Shown in pieces: positions 15,021 through 26,100 of a DNA stretch of 27,869 bases. Numbering within the stretch: the first letter of the stretch is position 1; every line of letters begins with the position of its first letter. The DNA lies in the IMG/VR virus record IMGVR_UViG_3300007276_000230, positions 1-27,869 of that record. One strand, written 5' to 3'. The notes under the pieces were generated by a model. That model made no database searches, was not told the DNA's origin, and worked only from the letters and a program-made list of their open reading frames with translations. The position numbers and the translations under genes were made by a program. Origin of the DNA: a virus.

Positions 15021-16466
15021 ATGACAGCAATAGTAACAGAACAATTTATTAGTCAACTTATAAAAGACACGAAAGAAAGTTTATCTGGCAATGTCTATAT
15101 TGGGTTAGGTAGGTCTTTGACATGGAACAATGTTGCTGAATTGGATCCAGAAACGCCTTTTGCTCCAACGAATGATTTTGAATATGCTAGAGAAGCACGT
15201 TCTGCTTGTCAACACGTAAAGATTGCGACTGGAATATCTGCTGCAATTACTCGACAAGATTGGGTTGCAGATACTAAGTATTCAGCGTATGATGATGCTC
15301 CTTGGACTTCTATACCTTTCGATGCAGAAGCAATACCTTACGTAATGAATTCAAACTACGAAATCTTTTTATGTGTACAACAAGGAGTTGACGCAAGCGG
15401 TAACGTTATTCCTAGCACAGTAGAACCGCTGAAAGCAAATTTACCAGCACCTCTTTCGAACCCTGTTCTTGCCGGTGAAAACGTACTTGTCACCCTCGAC
15501 GATGATGGTTCACCTGGATATACTTGGAGATATTTGTTTACGCTTAGTCAGGTGGCAGTAAATCGTTTTCTGACTTCTAACTTTATTCCGGTAACAACTT
15601 TTACTGCTGATCCGTTAGATCAACTTGTTCAGACAGAACAATGGCAAATCCAACAGATTTCACAACCGGGTCAGATCTTGAATATCAAGGTTATTGACGG
15701 TGGTGCAGGTTATGCTAACGATGTGTCTTCAAGTGTCTTAGGTAACGCTGTTGCCCCTAATCTCGCAACAACGATTACTAACAATATTGGTGGTGTGATT
15801 GCATCTATAGAAGTCCCTGTCACAGGTTTAGGTTACGACTATGCTTCTGTAAAAATCAATCCTGGTTCGAATAACCCTACCGAAGATGCGACTGTCAGAC
15901 CTGTGATTGGTCCTAATTTAGGAATCGAAGCAGATCCTATTGTTACCCTAAAAGCAAATTCAATTATTGTCACAACAGATTTCGAAAACGACGAGTTTGA
16001 TACTCTTTTGACAGAGAACGATTTTCGACAAATTCTTCTTTTGAAAAGTCCAACCGTTTATGATGGTTCTACTGCCTTTTTACAATCTACGGGTAAAGCA
16101 AACCGCGCATTGATTTGTACTGGTGCACCTCCTGTAGGAACTGTAGATGAAGATCTGGTCATGACGGGTCAAACTAGTCAAGCACAGGGTATAGTCGATT
16201 ACTTCGAAAATAGCACAAATCTTTACTATCATCAGACTCCTACCACAGGGTACGGAACTTTTTTACGCGGCGAACCGGTAGAAATTGCTGGTTCTGGTGG
16301 GGCGGTTGTAACACTTACTGGTGCCGCATCATCAACAATTGCAGCAAATCAAGTCGATCCTGCTCTAGATATTTTCTCTGGCGAATTGTTATACATAGAC
16401 AATATTGCACCAATTTCCAGAGACCCTAACCAAACCGAAGATATAAAAATAGTTATAACTTTCTAG
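15021..16466 (+). CDS. 8: Baseplate wedge protein, gp8-like
   Basis: The 481-aa protein has the N-terminal pattern of marine gp8 homologues: VYIGLGRSLTWNN, a helix with ARSACQHVKIATGIS, ITRQDWVADTKYSAYDD, then YEIFLCVQQG, STVEP and GYTWRYLFTLS. The C-terminus ends in EDIKIVITF. The middle contains two Gly-rich beta motifs (VIDGGAGYAND and VTGLGYDYASVKI). T4 gp8 (334 aa) is a wedge part that contacts gp6, gp7 and gp10; this one is longer because of the middle. The following gene starts eight bases later with AGGATAAG as ribosome-binding site. Confidence 0.75.
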   Translation: MTAIVTEQFISQLIKDTKESLSGNVYIGLGRSLTWNNVAELDPETPFAPTNDFEYAREARSACQHVKIATGISAAITRQDWVADTKYSAYDDAPWTSIPFDAEAIPYVMNSNYEIFLCVQQGVDASGNVIPSTVEPLKANLPAPLSNPVLAGENVLVTLDDDGSPGYTWRYLFTLSQVAVNRFLTSNFIPVTTFTADPLDQLVQTEQWQIQQISQPGQILNIKVIDGGAGYANDVSSSVLGNAVAPNLATTITNNIGGVIASIEVPVTGLGYDYASVKINPGSNNPTEDATVRPVIGPNLGIEADPIVTLKANSIIVTTDFENDEFDTLLTENDFRQILLLKSPTVYDGSTAFLQSTGKANRALICTGAPPVGTVDEDLVMTGQTSQAQGIVDYFENSTNLYYHQTPTTGYGTFLRGEPVEIAGSGGAVVTLTGAASSTIAANQVDPALDIFSGELLYIDNIAPISRDPNQTEDIKIVITF

Positions 16467-16474
16467 GATAAGTC

Positions 16475-19400
16475 ATGCCAAATACGTATAATAACGAAAC
16501 ACTGTCTACCGTCTATAATGACGATTTTTCGGAAACAGACGGTTATCATAAGATTCTTTTTAATTCTGGTCGTTCTCTACAAGCAAGAGAACTAAACCAA
16601 TTACAAACCATAATTCAAGAAGAACTTACTCGGTTTGGTAAAAACATCTATAAAGAAGGTGCAGCAGTTTCTGCTGGTGCGATTGAAATTGATAATAACT
16701 ATCGATTCGTTAGGGTTACTGGTACCGGTGTTGAAGATCTTGCTGTAGGTTTAGAACTAACTGGTGCTACTACTGGTGTAACGGCAAAAATATTAGAAGT
16801 GGTAGAACTGGGCAGTGGTGATGCCAGATTGTATATTAGATATACGGGTTCAGGCACTGTAGCAGTTGGTACAACTGAAATTACTTTTGCTTTGACAGAG
16901 ACTATATCTGCTGCTGGGTTTACTGGTACAGTGGGATCTTCCTCATCCGATATTGGTGCTGGGGTAAGAATTATTGTAGACACCGGTGACTTTTTCGCTG
17001 CTGGAAGGTTTGTACATGCAACTAAGCAAAGTCTTATTGTATCGGCAACAAGCAGAGTTTACACCGGAACCGTTGGGTTCAAAATTGTTCAAGATGTCAT
17101 TACAGTAAATGACACTCAGGCGTTATATGATAATACTGGTGGTACTCCTAATGTATCAGCACCAGGTGCTGATCGATGGAGAATTCGTTTAGTATTGGTA
17201 GACAAGGATCAAGCATTACAATTCAATCCGACTGACGATTCTTTTATATTTCTGTGTAGAGTAGTAAACTCGCAGATCGTACAACAAATTGATGAACGCG
17301 ATAATTTCAACGTTGTCAACGATATGCTCGCGCAGCGCACATATGAAGAGTCTGGTAACTATATCGCAGAACCTTTTCAACTTACCTTTGAAGATGATGA
17401 TAGTACAGATTCAGATATCTTCGCAGTTGTTGGTCCTGGTCTTGCCTATGTGAAAGGGTTTAGAGTAGAAAACGAATATCCGATGAAACTGAAAACTCCT
17501 CGCCCACAGGCATACGAAACAGTGCCTAGCGATTTTGTTGCGGTTGACTACGGAGCATATGTTATTTCAAAAGCATCTGCTTTCAAATTCAATCCTTTAT
17601 TGCAATCTGAAAACGGCGAAAGACAAGTCAATTTACGAAATGCTGTTGCATACGGTGGGTCAACCATCGGAACCGCTCACATAAAGGCAATAGAAAAAGA
17701 AACTTCTACTACGTTTAGAGTGTATCTGTCTAATATTGAGATGACTTCTGGTCAAGACTTTGACGATGTTGCGTCTATAGGTACTAGTGCTAGTAGTGTA
17801 TTTGACCTGAAAGATGTTGGCAGAATCTATAAGAACGATAAGTCTACTTCGTTATATCCTCTTCCGACTATACGTCCACAGTCTCTCGAAAACTATGAGT
17901 TCACTTACACTTTAGGTTTCACCATTGTAGCAGGTTCGAGTCAACTTTCTTCGGGTACTGTTTTATCGGGTACAGATGCTTTTGTCAATGTTGATGCATG
18001 GATTCTGACTAAAATTTCAGACGGTGCAATAGTTTCTCTTACGACTGGTAATATTACTAACAATGGTCAGAGTTTTATAATCCCTTCAAATGCAGCAACG
18101 GTTGTCAATGGTGATAGTTATCATGTCACTGCTCAAGTTAGTAGAAACAATGCGACGAGACGTATCAAAACTTTGACAACTGCAACGGTATCAGGCGGAT
18201 GGTCTATAACCGAAGGCGTGATCTACAAAGATTTAGGTTACTATGATGTGTATGAACTAGTTAGTGTTACCTCAGACGGGACCGATATTACTGACCTTAT
18301 TCAACTTGATAATGGTGCCCGAGACACGCATTTTGAAACAGCAAGGGTTATAAAACAAGGGCCATTCGATACCTCCGGACCAACCTTTTCTTACACCTTT
18401 ACTTATTGGGACTGGTCTAATGACGAGTTTGATGGCGGCACCGGTTTATATGCGGATGCCTTTTCCTATGCTGTAGATTACACACAGGTTCCAAAACATA
18501 AATTATCTTCAGGCGAAATTATCTCCCTAACAGATTTTGTAGATTTTCGCGGAAAGAAAACTGCAACACATATTGAGGCACGTAATCCTGTAGAGGGAGT
18601 GCCTATTCAAGTAGATGCTTCCTACTATTATTCTCGTGCTGATAAATTGATCGTAACAGAAGACGGAGATTTTCAAATTCTTCTGGGTCAACAAGCAAGA
18701 GAACCTTTGTTCAAAAAGACTCCTAATAACTCGTTAGAATTGTATAAGATCGTAATGAATCCGAACACTCTTAGTCCGGAAGATATCAATACAACTTTCA
18801 TCGAACATAAACGTTATACGATGGCAGATATTGCTAAACTCGAAAGGAAGTTAGATAATCTTGAAGAATTGTATCAACTTAGTTTTGCCGAATTGGAAGC
18901 TAAACTCAATCCTAAATTAGATCCGGTATCCGGAGAACCTAAAAACGAAACCGGATTGATGATTGATGATTTCACTGATCATACAGGATCAGATGTAAAC
19001 GACGATGATTTCAAAGCATCTATTGATCCGGAAAATAAAGTTTTGAGACCAATGATTGATGACAACAATATTAGATTGATCTATAGACCTTTCGATGCTG
19101 CTGATACTTCTCCGAATGGACCTCAGTACAGTTCACAGAACACCATCAAGAAAGGCGACAATGTCTATATCAATTATACAGAATCGGCGTGGGTAAGTCA
19201 ACCTTTGGCAACCGAATCTATTGCTATCAATACTAACGGTAAAGTAGATTATGTTGGAGATATTACCTTATCCCCATCATCAGACGAATGGAAATCTAGA
19301 GCGTATGGCACACGTGCTGTTGGTGGTGCGTCAAGACTTTCTACGAATGAAGCATTCCTTTACAACTCACATCAATGGAATTGGTTGGGTCGAGGTGTTG

Positions 19401-21859
19401 AATCGCAAGAAGTTGGTGGATCAAACTTCGGCGGATGCGGTAAATCCTTGGGGCGTAAAGGTAATCTAGAGCGTAATAAAAGAAATACTAGCACCGGAAG
19501 ATTCTCTGGTCGAGGCGCAACGGGTGGTCATGTTCAAAGAGTAGTATCCAGCGAGTCTATTAGGACTGTAAGTGGTCAGAATCGAGTAGTTGATGTTGCT
19601 ATTGTCCCTTGGTTGAGATCACGTAAAATTTATTTTACTGCAAAGGGTCTGAAACCGAACACCACCTTTATTCCGTTCTTTGACGGTAAAAACGTGTCTA
19701 CGTGGTGTAAATCAGAATCCTTTGTAAGATATGCTGATAGAACAGACGCATCTGCCGATTTAGGGAATAATGGGGAACAGTATTCTCAACATCCTGACGT
19801 TCCGTCTGCTTTGATCTCCGATGCCAACGGAGAAGTTTCGGGTTCTTTCTTTATTCCTAGTATTAGACAAAGTTTTATTAGAACGTCTAATGGTTTACCT
19901 AAAATCAGTAGTAACGTACCAGTAAGATTCAAAGCAGGGAAACGAGAATTCAAATTGATGGACATAAATGTTCCAGATCATAATCAAGCGGGTAGTTATG
20001 CTATCGGCACTTATAATGCGTCTGGCATGATAAGTACCACGAACGATAATATGACCACAACACGACACCCAAGAAAATTGAATATGGGAAAAATTCTGCG
20101 TATGGGTGCTGGCAGCATTGCTGGGGTTAACCAAAAAGAAACTAAAGCGTATCTTGATGCCATTCCCAGTTCATCCGTAAACTTTATTGCTCCTCATGTG
20201 TCTGGTGGATGGGGTGGAGATTTTCCTGGCGATATCAACCTCGGTTCTATAGCAAATATGTCAACAGTTTTGTCTGATTATATTGCAGTAGATCAAAATT
20301 CACAAGCAGGTACATCATCATCTCCAAATAGCGATGTGTCTCTACCGTTTGCACAGACGTTTACGATTGATAATCAATTTGGTGTGGTCCTCACAAAAAT
20401 TGATTTGTATTTCGAGCAAAATGATGGGGCAACGGGTTTGCCAGTTTCAATTGAGATCGTTCCTATGGAAGGAAATGTTCCGGGATCTAATGTCGTGCCC
20501 GGATCTACGGTTACTCTCAATTCTTCACAAGTCGCAACTAGCACCACTGCTGCTACCGCTACTACATTTGCTTTTGATGAACCCGTATATCTGAACCCTA
20601 AAACAACTTATGCTTTAGTTGTTCGAACTCAATCAGAAGCATATAAAATATGGATTGCAAAATCTGGCGATTATGCTGTTGGGTCTCAGGGTAAGATTGT
20701 TTCATCGCAAGCAGCGTCAGGGCAATTATTTCTTCCATCATCTAAGGCGACTAAATTCTCTAAAGAATTGGACCTTTCGTTTGTTATGCATAGAGCAGTT
20801 TTTGAGACTAACGCATCTGTAGTATTACGTAATGCTGAACTGCCAGGAAACTTATTGGATAAAAATCCTATTGTTCTAAACAGCGGTTCCGCATATGTGT
20901 ATGTAAGACATGACTGTCATGGTCTAAACGTTGGCGAGAGTGTTATTATCAGTGGGGTACCGGTTGGTTCTTATGGTTCTCTCAGTGAAGCAGATCTGAA
21001 CGGTACTAAAACTGTTACTGCTATAGACGCGGCAGGGTTCAGGTTTGCGACTAGTGATCCTGGTATTGATGCTAACGTAGGCGGAACTGCTGTTATATCT
21101 TCAAGGAATTACAATTTCGTAACCTGTAATCCACAACTTGAAACTATTATTCCTAATAAATGTTCGATTGATGTGACTGCTAGATTCACTACAGGTAAAT
21201 CTAACGGTGGGACTGAGACGAAATTTATCAAAGATACTGCTTACTCACGAATTGTACCCGACGAAAATAATGAATTCACCGCACCTCGTATTATAGCACA
21301 GCGCATTGAAGAAACTACTCAAGCTTCGATTGGTGCTTCTGGTTCAGGTGGTTATTCAGTAGATGTGAAAGTAGATCTGAAATCGTCTAATGATTATGTT
21401 TGTCCTATTGTAGATTTGCAACGAGCATCTTTAGTTATGGTTCAAAATTGTATCGACGATGAAAATGCTGTTTATCTTACTGGTGCTGGTGACGGTGAAA
21501 CAAATTCAAAAAATACAAGTGGTCCGTCGAAACATATTACTGCACCACTTGAAACTGTCGAACCTTCTAAATCATTAGAGGTTGTAGTAGAAGCACAGGT
21601 TCCAAAAATTGCGAATCTGGATTTTTACTATAGAGCAGCTCTGGCAGGTCAGAACATTTTAGATGTATCATGGACACCTGTTACACCGGTTTTACCTGTA
21701 GTAAAAGACAACGATAAGACCGCTATGAGACCTATAAAAATCGAAGCGTTGGACATTCCTGCCTTTACGACATCACAGGTCAAGACTGTTTTCAAATCTC
21801 CTAGTATGGCAGAGGTTCCTCAGATTGGAAGAATTCAACATAGGACATTCCTTCAGTGA
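16475..21859 (+). CDS. Giant baseplate structural protein with DUF4815 (gp7/gp10-like role)
   Basis: The 1794-aa protein is the largest complete gene here. Residues about 1-770 fit DUF4815 (PF16075): HKILFNSGRSLQARELNQLQ near the start, YYSRADKLIVTEDGDFQILL near 715, and a closing coiled coil (MADIAKLERKLDNLEELYQL, about 780-800). Residues about 1015-1200 hold SGQNRVVDVAIVPWLRSRKI and related strands known from marine phage wedge proteins. About 1270-1400 looks like a jelly-roll (FAQTFTIDNQFGVVLTKIDL, VYLNPKTTYALVVRT). About 1478-1540 is a small beta domain (HGLNVGESVIISGVPVGSYG). It probably takes the place of gp7/gp10 and carries fibres, by inference. Its TGA overlaps the next start (GTGA). 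Confidence 0.7.
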   Translation: MPNTYNNETLSTVYNDDFSETDGYHKILFNSGRSLQARELNQLQTIIQEELTRFGKNIYKEGAAVSAGAIEIDNNYRFVRVTGTGVEDLAVGLELTGATTGVTAKILEVVELGSGDARLYIRYTGSGTVAVGTTEITFALTETISAAGFTGTVGSSSSDIGAGVRIIVDTGDFFAAGRFVHATKQSLIVSATSRVYTGTVGFKIVQDVITVNDTQALYDNTGGTPNVSAPGADRWRIRLVLVDKDQALQFNPTDDSFIFLCRVVNSQIVQQIDERDNFNVVNDMLAQRTYEESGNYIAEPFQLTFEDDDSTDSDIFAVVGPGLAYVKGFRVENEYPMKLKTPRPQAYETVPSDFVAVDYGAYVISKASAFKFNPLLQSENGERQVNLRNAVAYGGSTIGTAHIKAIEKETSTTFRVYLSNIEMTSGQDFDDVASIGTSASSVFDLKDVGRIYKNDKSTSLYPLPTIRPQSLENYEFTYTLGFTIVAGSSQLSSGTVLSGTDAFVNVDAWILTKISDGAIVSLTTGNITNNGQSFIIPSNAATVVNGDSYHVTAQVSRNNATRRIKTLTTATVSGGWSITEGVIYKDLGYYDVYELVSVTSDGTDITDLIQLDNGARDTHFETARVIKQGPFDTSGPTFSYTFTYWDWSNDEFDGGTGLYADAFSYAVDYTQVPKHKLSSGEIISLTDFVDFRGKKTATHIEARNPVEGVPIQVDASYYYSRADKLIVTEDGDFQILLGQQAREPLFKKTPNNSLELYKIVMNPNTLSPEDINTTFIEHKRYTMADIAKLERKLDNLEELYQLSFAELEAKLNPKLDPVSGEPKNETGLMIDDFTDHTGSDVNDDDFKASIDPENKVLRPMIDDNNIRLIYRPFDAADTSPNGPQYSSQNTIKKGDNVYINYTESAWVSQPLATESIAINTNGKVDYVGDITLSPSSDEWKSRAYGTRAVGGASRLSTNEAFLYNSHQWNWLGRGVESQEVGGSNFGGCGKSLGRKGNLERNKRNTSTGRFSGRGATGGHVQRVVSSESIRTVSGQNRVVDVAIVPWLRSRKIYFTAKGLKPNTTFIPFFDGKNVSTWCKSESFVRYADRTDASADLGNNGEQYSQHPDVPSALISDANGEVSGSFFIPSIRQSFIRTSNGLPKISSNVPVRFKAGKREFKLMDINVPDHNQAGSYAIGTYNASGMISTTNDNMTTTRHPRKLNMGKILRMGAGSIAGVNQKETKAYLDAIPSSSVNFIAPHVSGGWGGDFPGDINLGSIANMSTVLSDYIAVDQNSQAGTSSSPNSDVSLPFAQTFTIDNQFGVVLTKIDLYFEQNDGATGLPVSIEIVPMEGNVPGSNVVPGSTVTLNSSQVATSTTAATATTFAFDEPVYLNPKTTYALVVRTQSEAYKIWIAKSGDYAVGSQGKIVSSQAASGQLFLPSSKATKFSKELDLSFVMHRAVFETNASVVLRNAELPGNLLDKNPIVLNSGSAYVYVRHDCHGLNVGESVIISGVPVGSYGSLSEADLNGTKTVTAIDAAGFRFATSDPGIDANVGGTAVISSRNYNFVTCNPQLETIIPNKCSIDVTARFTTGKSNGGTETKFIKDTAYSRIVPDENNEFTAPRIIAQRIEETTQASIGASGSGGYSVDVKVDLKSSNDYVCPIVDLQRASLVMVQNCIDDENAVYLTGAGDGETNSKNTSGPSKHITAPLETVEPSKSLEVVVEAQVPKIANLDFYYRAALAGQNILDVSWTPVTPVLPVVKDNDKTAMRPIKIEALDIPAFTTSQVKTVFKSPSMAEVPQIGRIQHRTFLQ

Positions 21860-22098
21860 GCAATATTGATTGGAGTAATTACATACCAGTTGAAGGGTAT
21901 CCTCATCATTATCGAGATAAGCGAAATGGTGCTATCATAAATATGAATATGGATGAATTCGAACGTGCACGTATAAAAGAAAAACTTCGCCTTGAAAAAA
22001 TCGAAGAAGAAAAAGCACTGAAGACCCAAGTAAGTAAACTAGAAAATGATATGACAGATATCAAAAATATGCTGATGACACTGATGGAGAAAAACTAA
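21856..22098 (+). CDS. Small coiled-coil protein of the baseplate operon
   Basis: The 80-aa protein begins SNIDWSNYIPVEGYPHHYRD and has a short hydrophobic turn (NGAIINMN). Its C-terminal half is a charged coiled coil with heptads (IKEKLRLEKIEEEKALKTQV, then SKLENDMTDIKNMLMTL). I recall small proteins of this shape in marine T4-like genomes but know no function. The start is GTG at 21856, overlapping the stop of the giant baseplate gene by four bases; its TAA overlaps the next ATG by one base. The coupling suggests it is made together with the large protein and could be an assembly helper or a connector. It is too short for a real family call. Confidence 0.75.
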   Translation: MSNIDWSNYIPVEGYPHHYRDKRNGAIINMNMDEFERARIKEKLRLEKIEEEKALKTQVSKLENDMTDIKNMLMTLMEKN

Positions 22099-23123
22099 TG
22101 ACTGTTTTGTACAATATGGGACCACATCATCAGTGGAGATTTTCTACTGCCGCTGACCATGACTGGATGCAGGAATGTAGAGATGATTATTTTGATAAAA
22201 AAGTTCAAGGCGAAACAGATGTTGATAGTTTCACCAATGTGAATGTTACTGGACCTACAAATAATTTTATCTGGCAGTACCATGATCATTACCCCGATGA
22301 AACTGTGGACTTCGCTTATTTCAAAGACAAACATGGAATGGATGCTACTCAAATACTAGAGTTTCGAGAGAACTCTAAAATGCATCTTCTGGGCGTTATT
22401 TTTGTAGATAGAGCAACTGGTAATGATATTGGATGGGTTTACTTCGATGTTCGAAAATTTAGTTTAGAGGAATGTACATCTTGGAATGTTCCTGATTCTT
22501 GTGCGGGTAAGTGGTTTTATAGAAACCGGGCGATTGCCGTTCACCCTGATTTTAGAGGACAAGGGCAACTGTCATGGTTTTATTTTATGTGGGGTGTTGG
22601 TGCTCTAAAAAATATGAAACCATGGGGAGCAGATTTAGGTGGGCATATCATCCAAGTAGATCCATGGGACGAAAATCGGACGAAAAGCATACCCGGCAAA
22701 ACGAATTCTAATTACAATAAAAAGATGCTTCCGGACGGTACATTTGCTAGTAATAGGTTGGAATGGCATAAATCTCAACAGGTTATGGATATAACCGGTG
22801 ACGCTAACACGACTATCACTAGTATTCCAGATGTAGTAAATAGTCAAAGTATTGCAACATATGGTGCGGATAAATCACCTGAAATGTTAGTGGTTCGAAT
22901 TCCCTCCGCTGAAGTTAAAGCAGCATCAATCGAGAATGGTACTGCTGAAGCACATGCATGGTGGATGAACTGTGCGAATGATTTATCATTAGATCCTGAT
23001 ACCGGTAAATTATATTATAATGGACCAGAGCAAGATGAGACTAAAACTGTCCGATCATTGAAAAAAGCAGCACAGATACAACGACCAAATAAATTGAACT
23101 GGGCAGACGAAAACTTCTACTAA
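22098..23123 (+). CDS. GNAT-like fold protein in the structural operon
   Basis: The 341-aa protein is rich in Trp, Tyr and His near its start (MTVLYNMGPHHQWRF). Residues 143-163 (NRAIAVHPDFRGQGQLSWFY) match motif A of GCN5-related acetyltransferases, where V-x-P-x-[FY]-R-G-x-G binds acyl-CoA; the last glycine of the usual R-G-x-G-x-G is Leu. A preceding segment (LLGVIFVDRATGNDIGWVYF) fits the two strands that come before motif A. The C-terminal third has a Trp/Asp-rich stretch and no motif I know. It sits inside a late operon of virion genes, between a coiled-coil protein and the fibre, so it may modify a virion protein or be a fold reused for structure. Enzyme activity is not shown. Confidence 0.65.
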   Translation: MTVLYNMGPHHQWRFSTAADHDWMQECRDDYFDKKVQGETDVDSFTNVNVTGPTNNFIWQYHDHYPDETVDFAYFKDKHGMDATQILEFRENSKMHLLGVIFVDRATGNDIGWVYFDVRKFSLEECTSWNVPDSCAGKWFYRNRAIAVHPDFRGQGQLSWFYFMWGVGALKNMKPWGADLGGHIIQVDPWDENRTKSIPGKTNSNYNKKMLPDGTFASNRLEWHKSQQVMDITGDANTTITSIPDVVNSQSIATYGADKSPEMLVVRIPSAEVKAASIENGTAEAHAWWMNCANDLSLDPDTGKLYYNGPEQDETKTVRSLKKAAQIQRPNKLNWADENFY

Positions 23124-23128
23124 AAACC

Positions 23129-23136
23129 TATAAATA
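23129..23136 (+). promoter_or_regulatory. T4-type late promoter (TATAAATA) before the giant fibre gene
   Basis: A perfect late box between the GNAT-like gene and the fibre. The predicted start is near 23142, leaving a leader of about 24 bases before the ATG at 23166, so the fibre can be transcribed on its own. Confidence 0.8.
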
Positions 23137-23165
23137 GAAGGATAGTTTATAGATTTGATTGTTGA

Positions 23166-26100
23166 ATGTCATCACGTCCCCTAAAAAGTATTGGTACCGG
23201 CGCACTACAGGAGTTGTCTCTTTCTGAAGAGGATTATCTTGCGTATCGTGCTGGTATTCATTTGGGTCAGATTCAGACAACCGATGCTTCTGCTCTAACT
23301 TTAGATGACACTAAAAGTCCTATCGGATCTTTTTTCGATACCTTCTATACCGGCAGTGGTACAGTTGATACCAAGGTCTACGATCTAGGTAATGCCACCG
23401 CAGATGTTGATATTTCTGGGGGTGTTATATCTTCAAGTATAACTTCAAGTTCTCTTGCTCCTCCTCCCGATACTATTCAGATTGGCGATAAATTAACGTT
23501 TACCGCTACTATAAACCGTGATATTGAAGTAGGAGCAGACCTCGACAATCTCGGTTTGTTTGTTGAAGTCTTTACGAATGGTGTAGCAAACACAGGCGCA
23601 ATCGTATTAGTTGATAACCTTACTCCTTCTGGAATAACGCAAACTACCGGTGCTTCATGGTCTCCAGCGACAGGCGGGAACACCGGTACAGGCACTAACT
23701 CTGCTGATTTTACTATCATAGCAGAACAAGCAGGTTCGTTGGTTATATGGTTTACTGTTATAGGATCGGATAACGATATCGGTGTTTTCCCTGATGGATT
23801 TACGCAGTCTCAGCAAAGCAACTTTATCTTTGTTACAGTTGGAGACGCACCTGGTACATATAGAGAAGATGTCACCCTTGATATCGATACGGACACCACG
23901 GTAAATTTAGGCGATGTATTTACAAGCACTATAATCGATGTTGAAGTAACTAATGATTCTATAGTCTCTTATAACCAAGCAAGTTCTACTAATACTGCCG
24001 CATATAATTGGTATTGGCAAGGTGAAGGTCCATTTCCAAGTGCATTGAGAGGTCAAATTCTTGTAACCGGTACTGGATCATCTACTGCGCGTTTTGTAGA
24101 AGGTGTTGGCGGTGGGTCTGTTACGTTGCAGTGGAACGGTGTAGCTGCACCTGTCGATCCGAACGAAAACGTTGAATTGAATACTTCTGCTACAACGCTT
24201 TATCAAAATTTATCTTCTGTCGCGGCTCAAAGAAATGACAACGACTGGAGAGGTATTGTTCAGTGGGACACAACACAGTCTCCACCCGGCATCAAAGAAA
24301 TGTCAGATGCCGAGTTAGATATTCTGGTAGAGCGACTGGTCAAGACGATTATGGAGAACGAGTACCCAGGTACTTTCCGTCTTGCTTCTTCTGTACCTAG
24401 TGGGGATTGGACATCGTATCTCCCTAATGTTTTTACCGACACTCGAAACGATGGTACGGTTCAAACCTATTCTATTTACATAAAATCCGGAATGACTTCT
24501 CCTACACCAGCGAAACCTATTACGATAGAAAGATCGTCTGGCAGTACTGGTACTTTTTCAGGTCTAAAGCAAGGAAGTGAATCCGTAATATCTACCACTT
24601 TAGGCGAACGATCAAAAGAGATTATAAAATCAACAGGTATCGGAACTTATCAATTACGATCTTCTGCTCAAGGTGCTCCGACTGAGCCTGGTGTTTGGGT
24701 TCCCAGAGGGATAGCAGTAGACACAAGAAACGCTACAGTATATTCAGAAAACGTTGATAACTACTTTGCAGATTATGCACTTGATTATATTGGCAACTTC
24801 ATAGGTGATACAAATCCTACGATTAATTTTACTCAGCAATATGAAGACGATATATTTTATGAAGGCGACTTCATTCTAGACACTCCGTATGAAGGAGACT
24901 TCATCCTTGATATATTTTATGAAGGGGACTTCATCCTTGATATATTTTATGAAGGAGACTTCACCGCTGACTTCATCCTCGATACAGAGTATGAAGGCGA
25001 CTTTATAGCAGATTACATTCTCGATATAATTTATGAAGGCGACTTCATTGCAGATTTTATACTTGATATACTGTATGAAGGGGATTTCATAGCAGACTTT
25101 ATACTTGATATATTTTATGAAGGCGATTTCATTGCTGACTTCATTCTGGATATTCAGTATCAGGATGAAACCAATCCGACAATAGATTTTTTTGGTGAGA
25201 CTAATCCAACTATTACACCTGCAATACAGTTTTTTGGTGAGACTAATCCTACTATACAATATTTTGAGGAAACTAATCCGACTACGAATCCTACTATACA
25301 ATATTTCGGCGAAACTAATCCGACTACAAATCCTACTATACAATATTTTGAGGAAACTAATCCGACTACGAATCCTACTATACAATATTTCGGCGAAACT
25401 AATCCGACAATAGATTATTTCGGCGAAACTAATCCGACTACAAATCCTACTGAACAATACTTTGGTGACACGAACCCTACGGCAGATTACTTTGGTGAGA
25501 CGAATCCGACTACGAATCCGACAATACAATACTTTGGTGAGACGAACCCTACTATACAATACTTTGGTGAGACGAATCCGACTACGAATCCGACAATACA
25601 ATATTTCGGCGAAACTAATCCTACGATAAATTACGTAGGTGATGCGGATTTTATTGGTGACACTGATTACATTGCCAACTATGTTGGAACAAGTGAAACT
25701 AACTTTACTGAACCATATCTTGCAGAACCAAATGCAACAATAAATTATATTGGTAATGCTGATTTCATTGCTAACTACGCACAAGCAATTCCTTATATTG
25801 GTAACACTAATCCTCAGATAAATTATTTTGGGGAAATCAACTACATTGGTAATTTTGTTGGTAATGTAAATTATGTGGGCAACACCAACCCTCAGATAGA
25901 CTACATTGACAATGTAAATTATATTGGAGATTTTGTTGGTAATGTAAATTATGTGGGCAACACCAACCCTCAGATAAACTATCAGTATAACTTTGATTAC
26001 ATTGGTGATTTTGTACGAGATCTACAATACTTTGCGGAACCTAACAATGCACCACCTTACATATATGATTTTCCATACGTTGGGGATTTCATATACACTA

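Noticed and set aside
19251-20822. Other-frame plus-strand frames (72, 86 and 67 codons) and a 79-codon antisense frame inside the 1794-aa gene
   Set aside because: All are within a continuous, recognisable baseplate gene and lack ribosome-binding sites.
23128-23152. Inverted repeat CTATAAA ... TTTATAG before the fibre gene as a terminator
   Set aside because: AT-only 7-bp stem with an 11-base loop and no U-run; the left arm is the late promoter box itself, so the symmetry is probably chance.
24840-25631. Direct repeats that could suggest a CRISPR array or satellite DNA
   Set aside because: Repeat spacing is always a multiple of three bases, the frame stays open, copies vary at third codon positions, and there are no constant repeats with unique spacers. 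It is coding repeat.
24876-25784. 302-codon antisense frame opposite the fibre repeats (also 26022-26297 and 26475-26804)
   Set aside because: It mirrors the short repeats of the sense gene, has no ribosome-binding site or promoter, and its Ile/Arg/Tyr repeats are the reverse complement of the sense codons. The sense frame is continuous over 4.7 kb.
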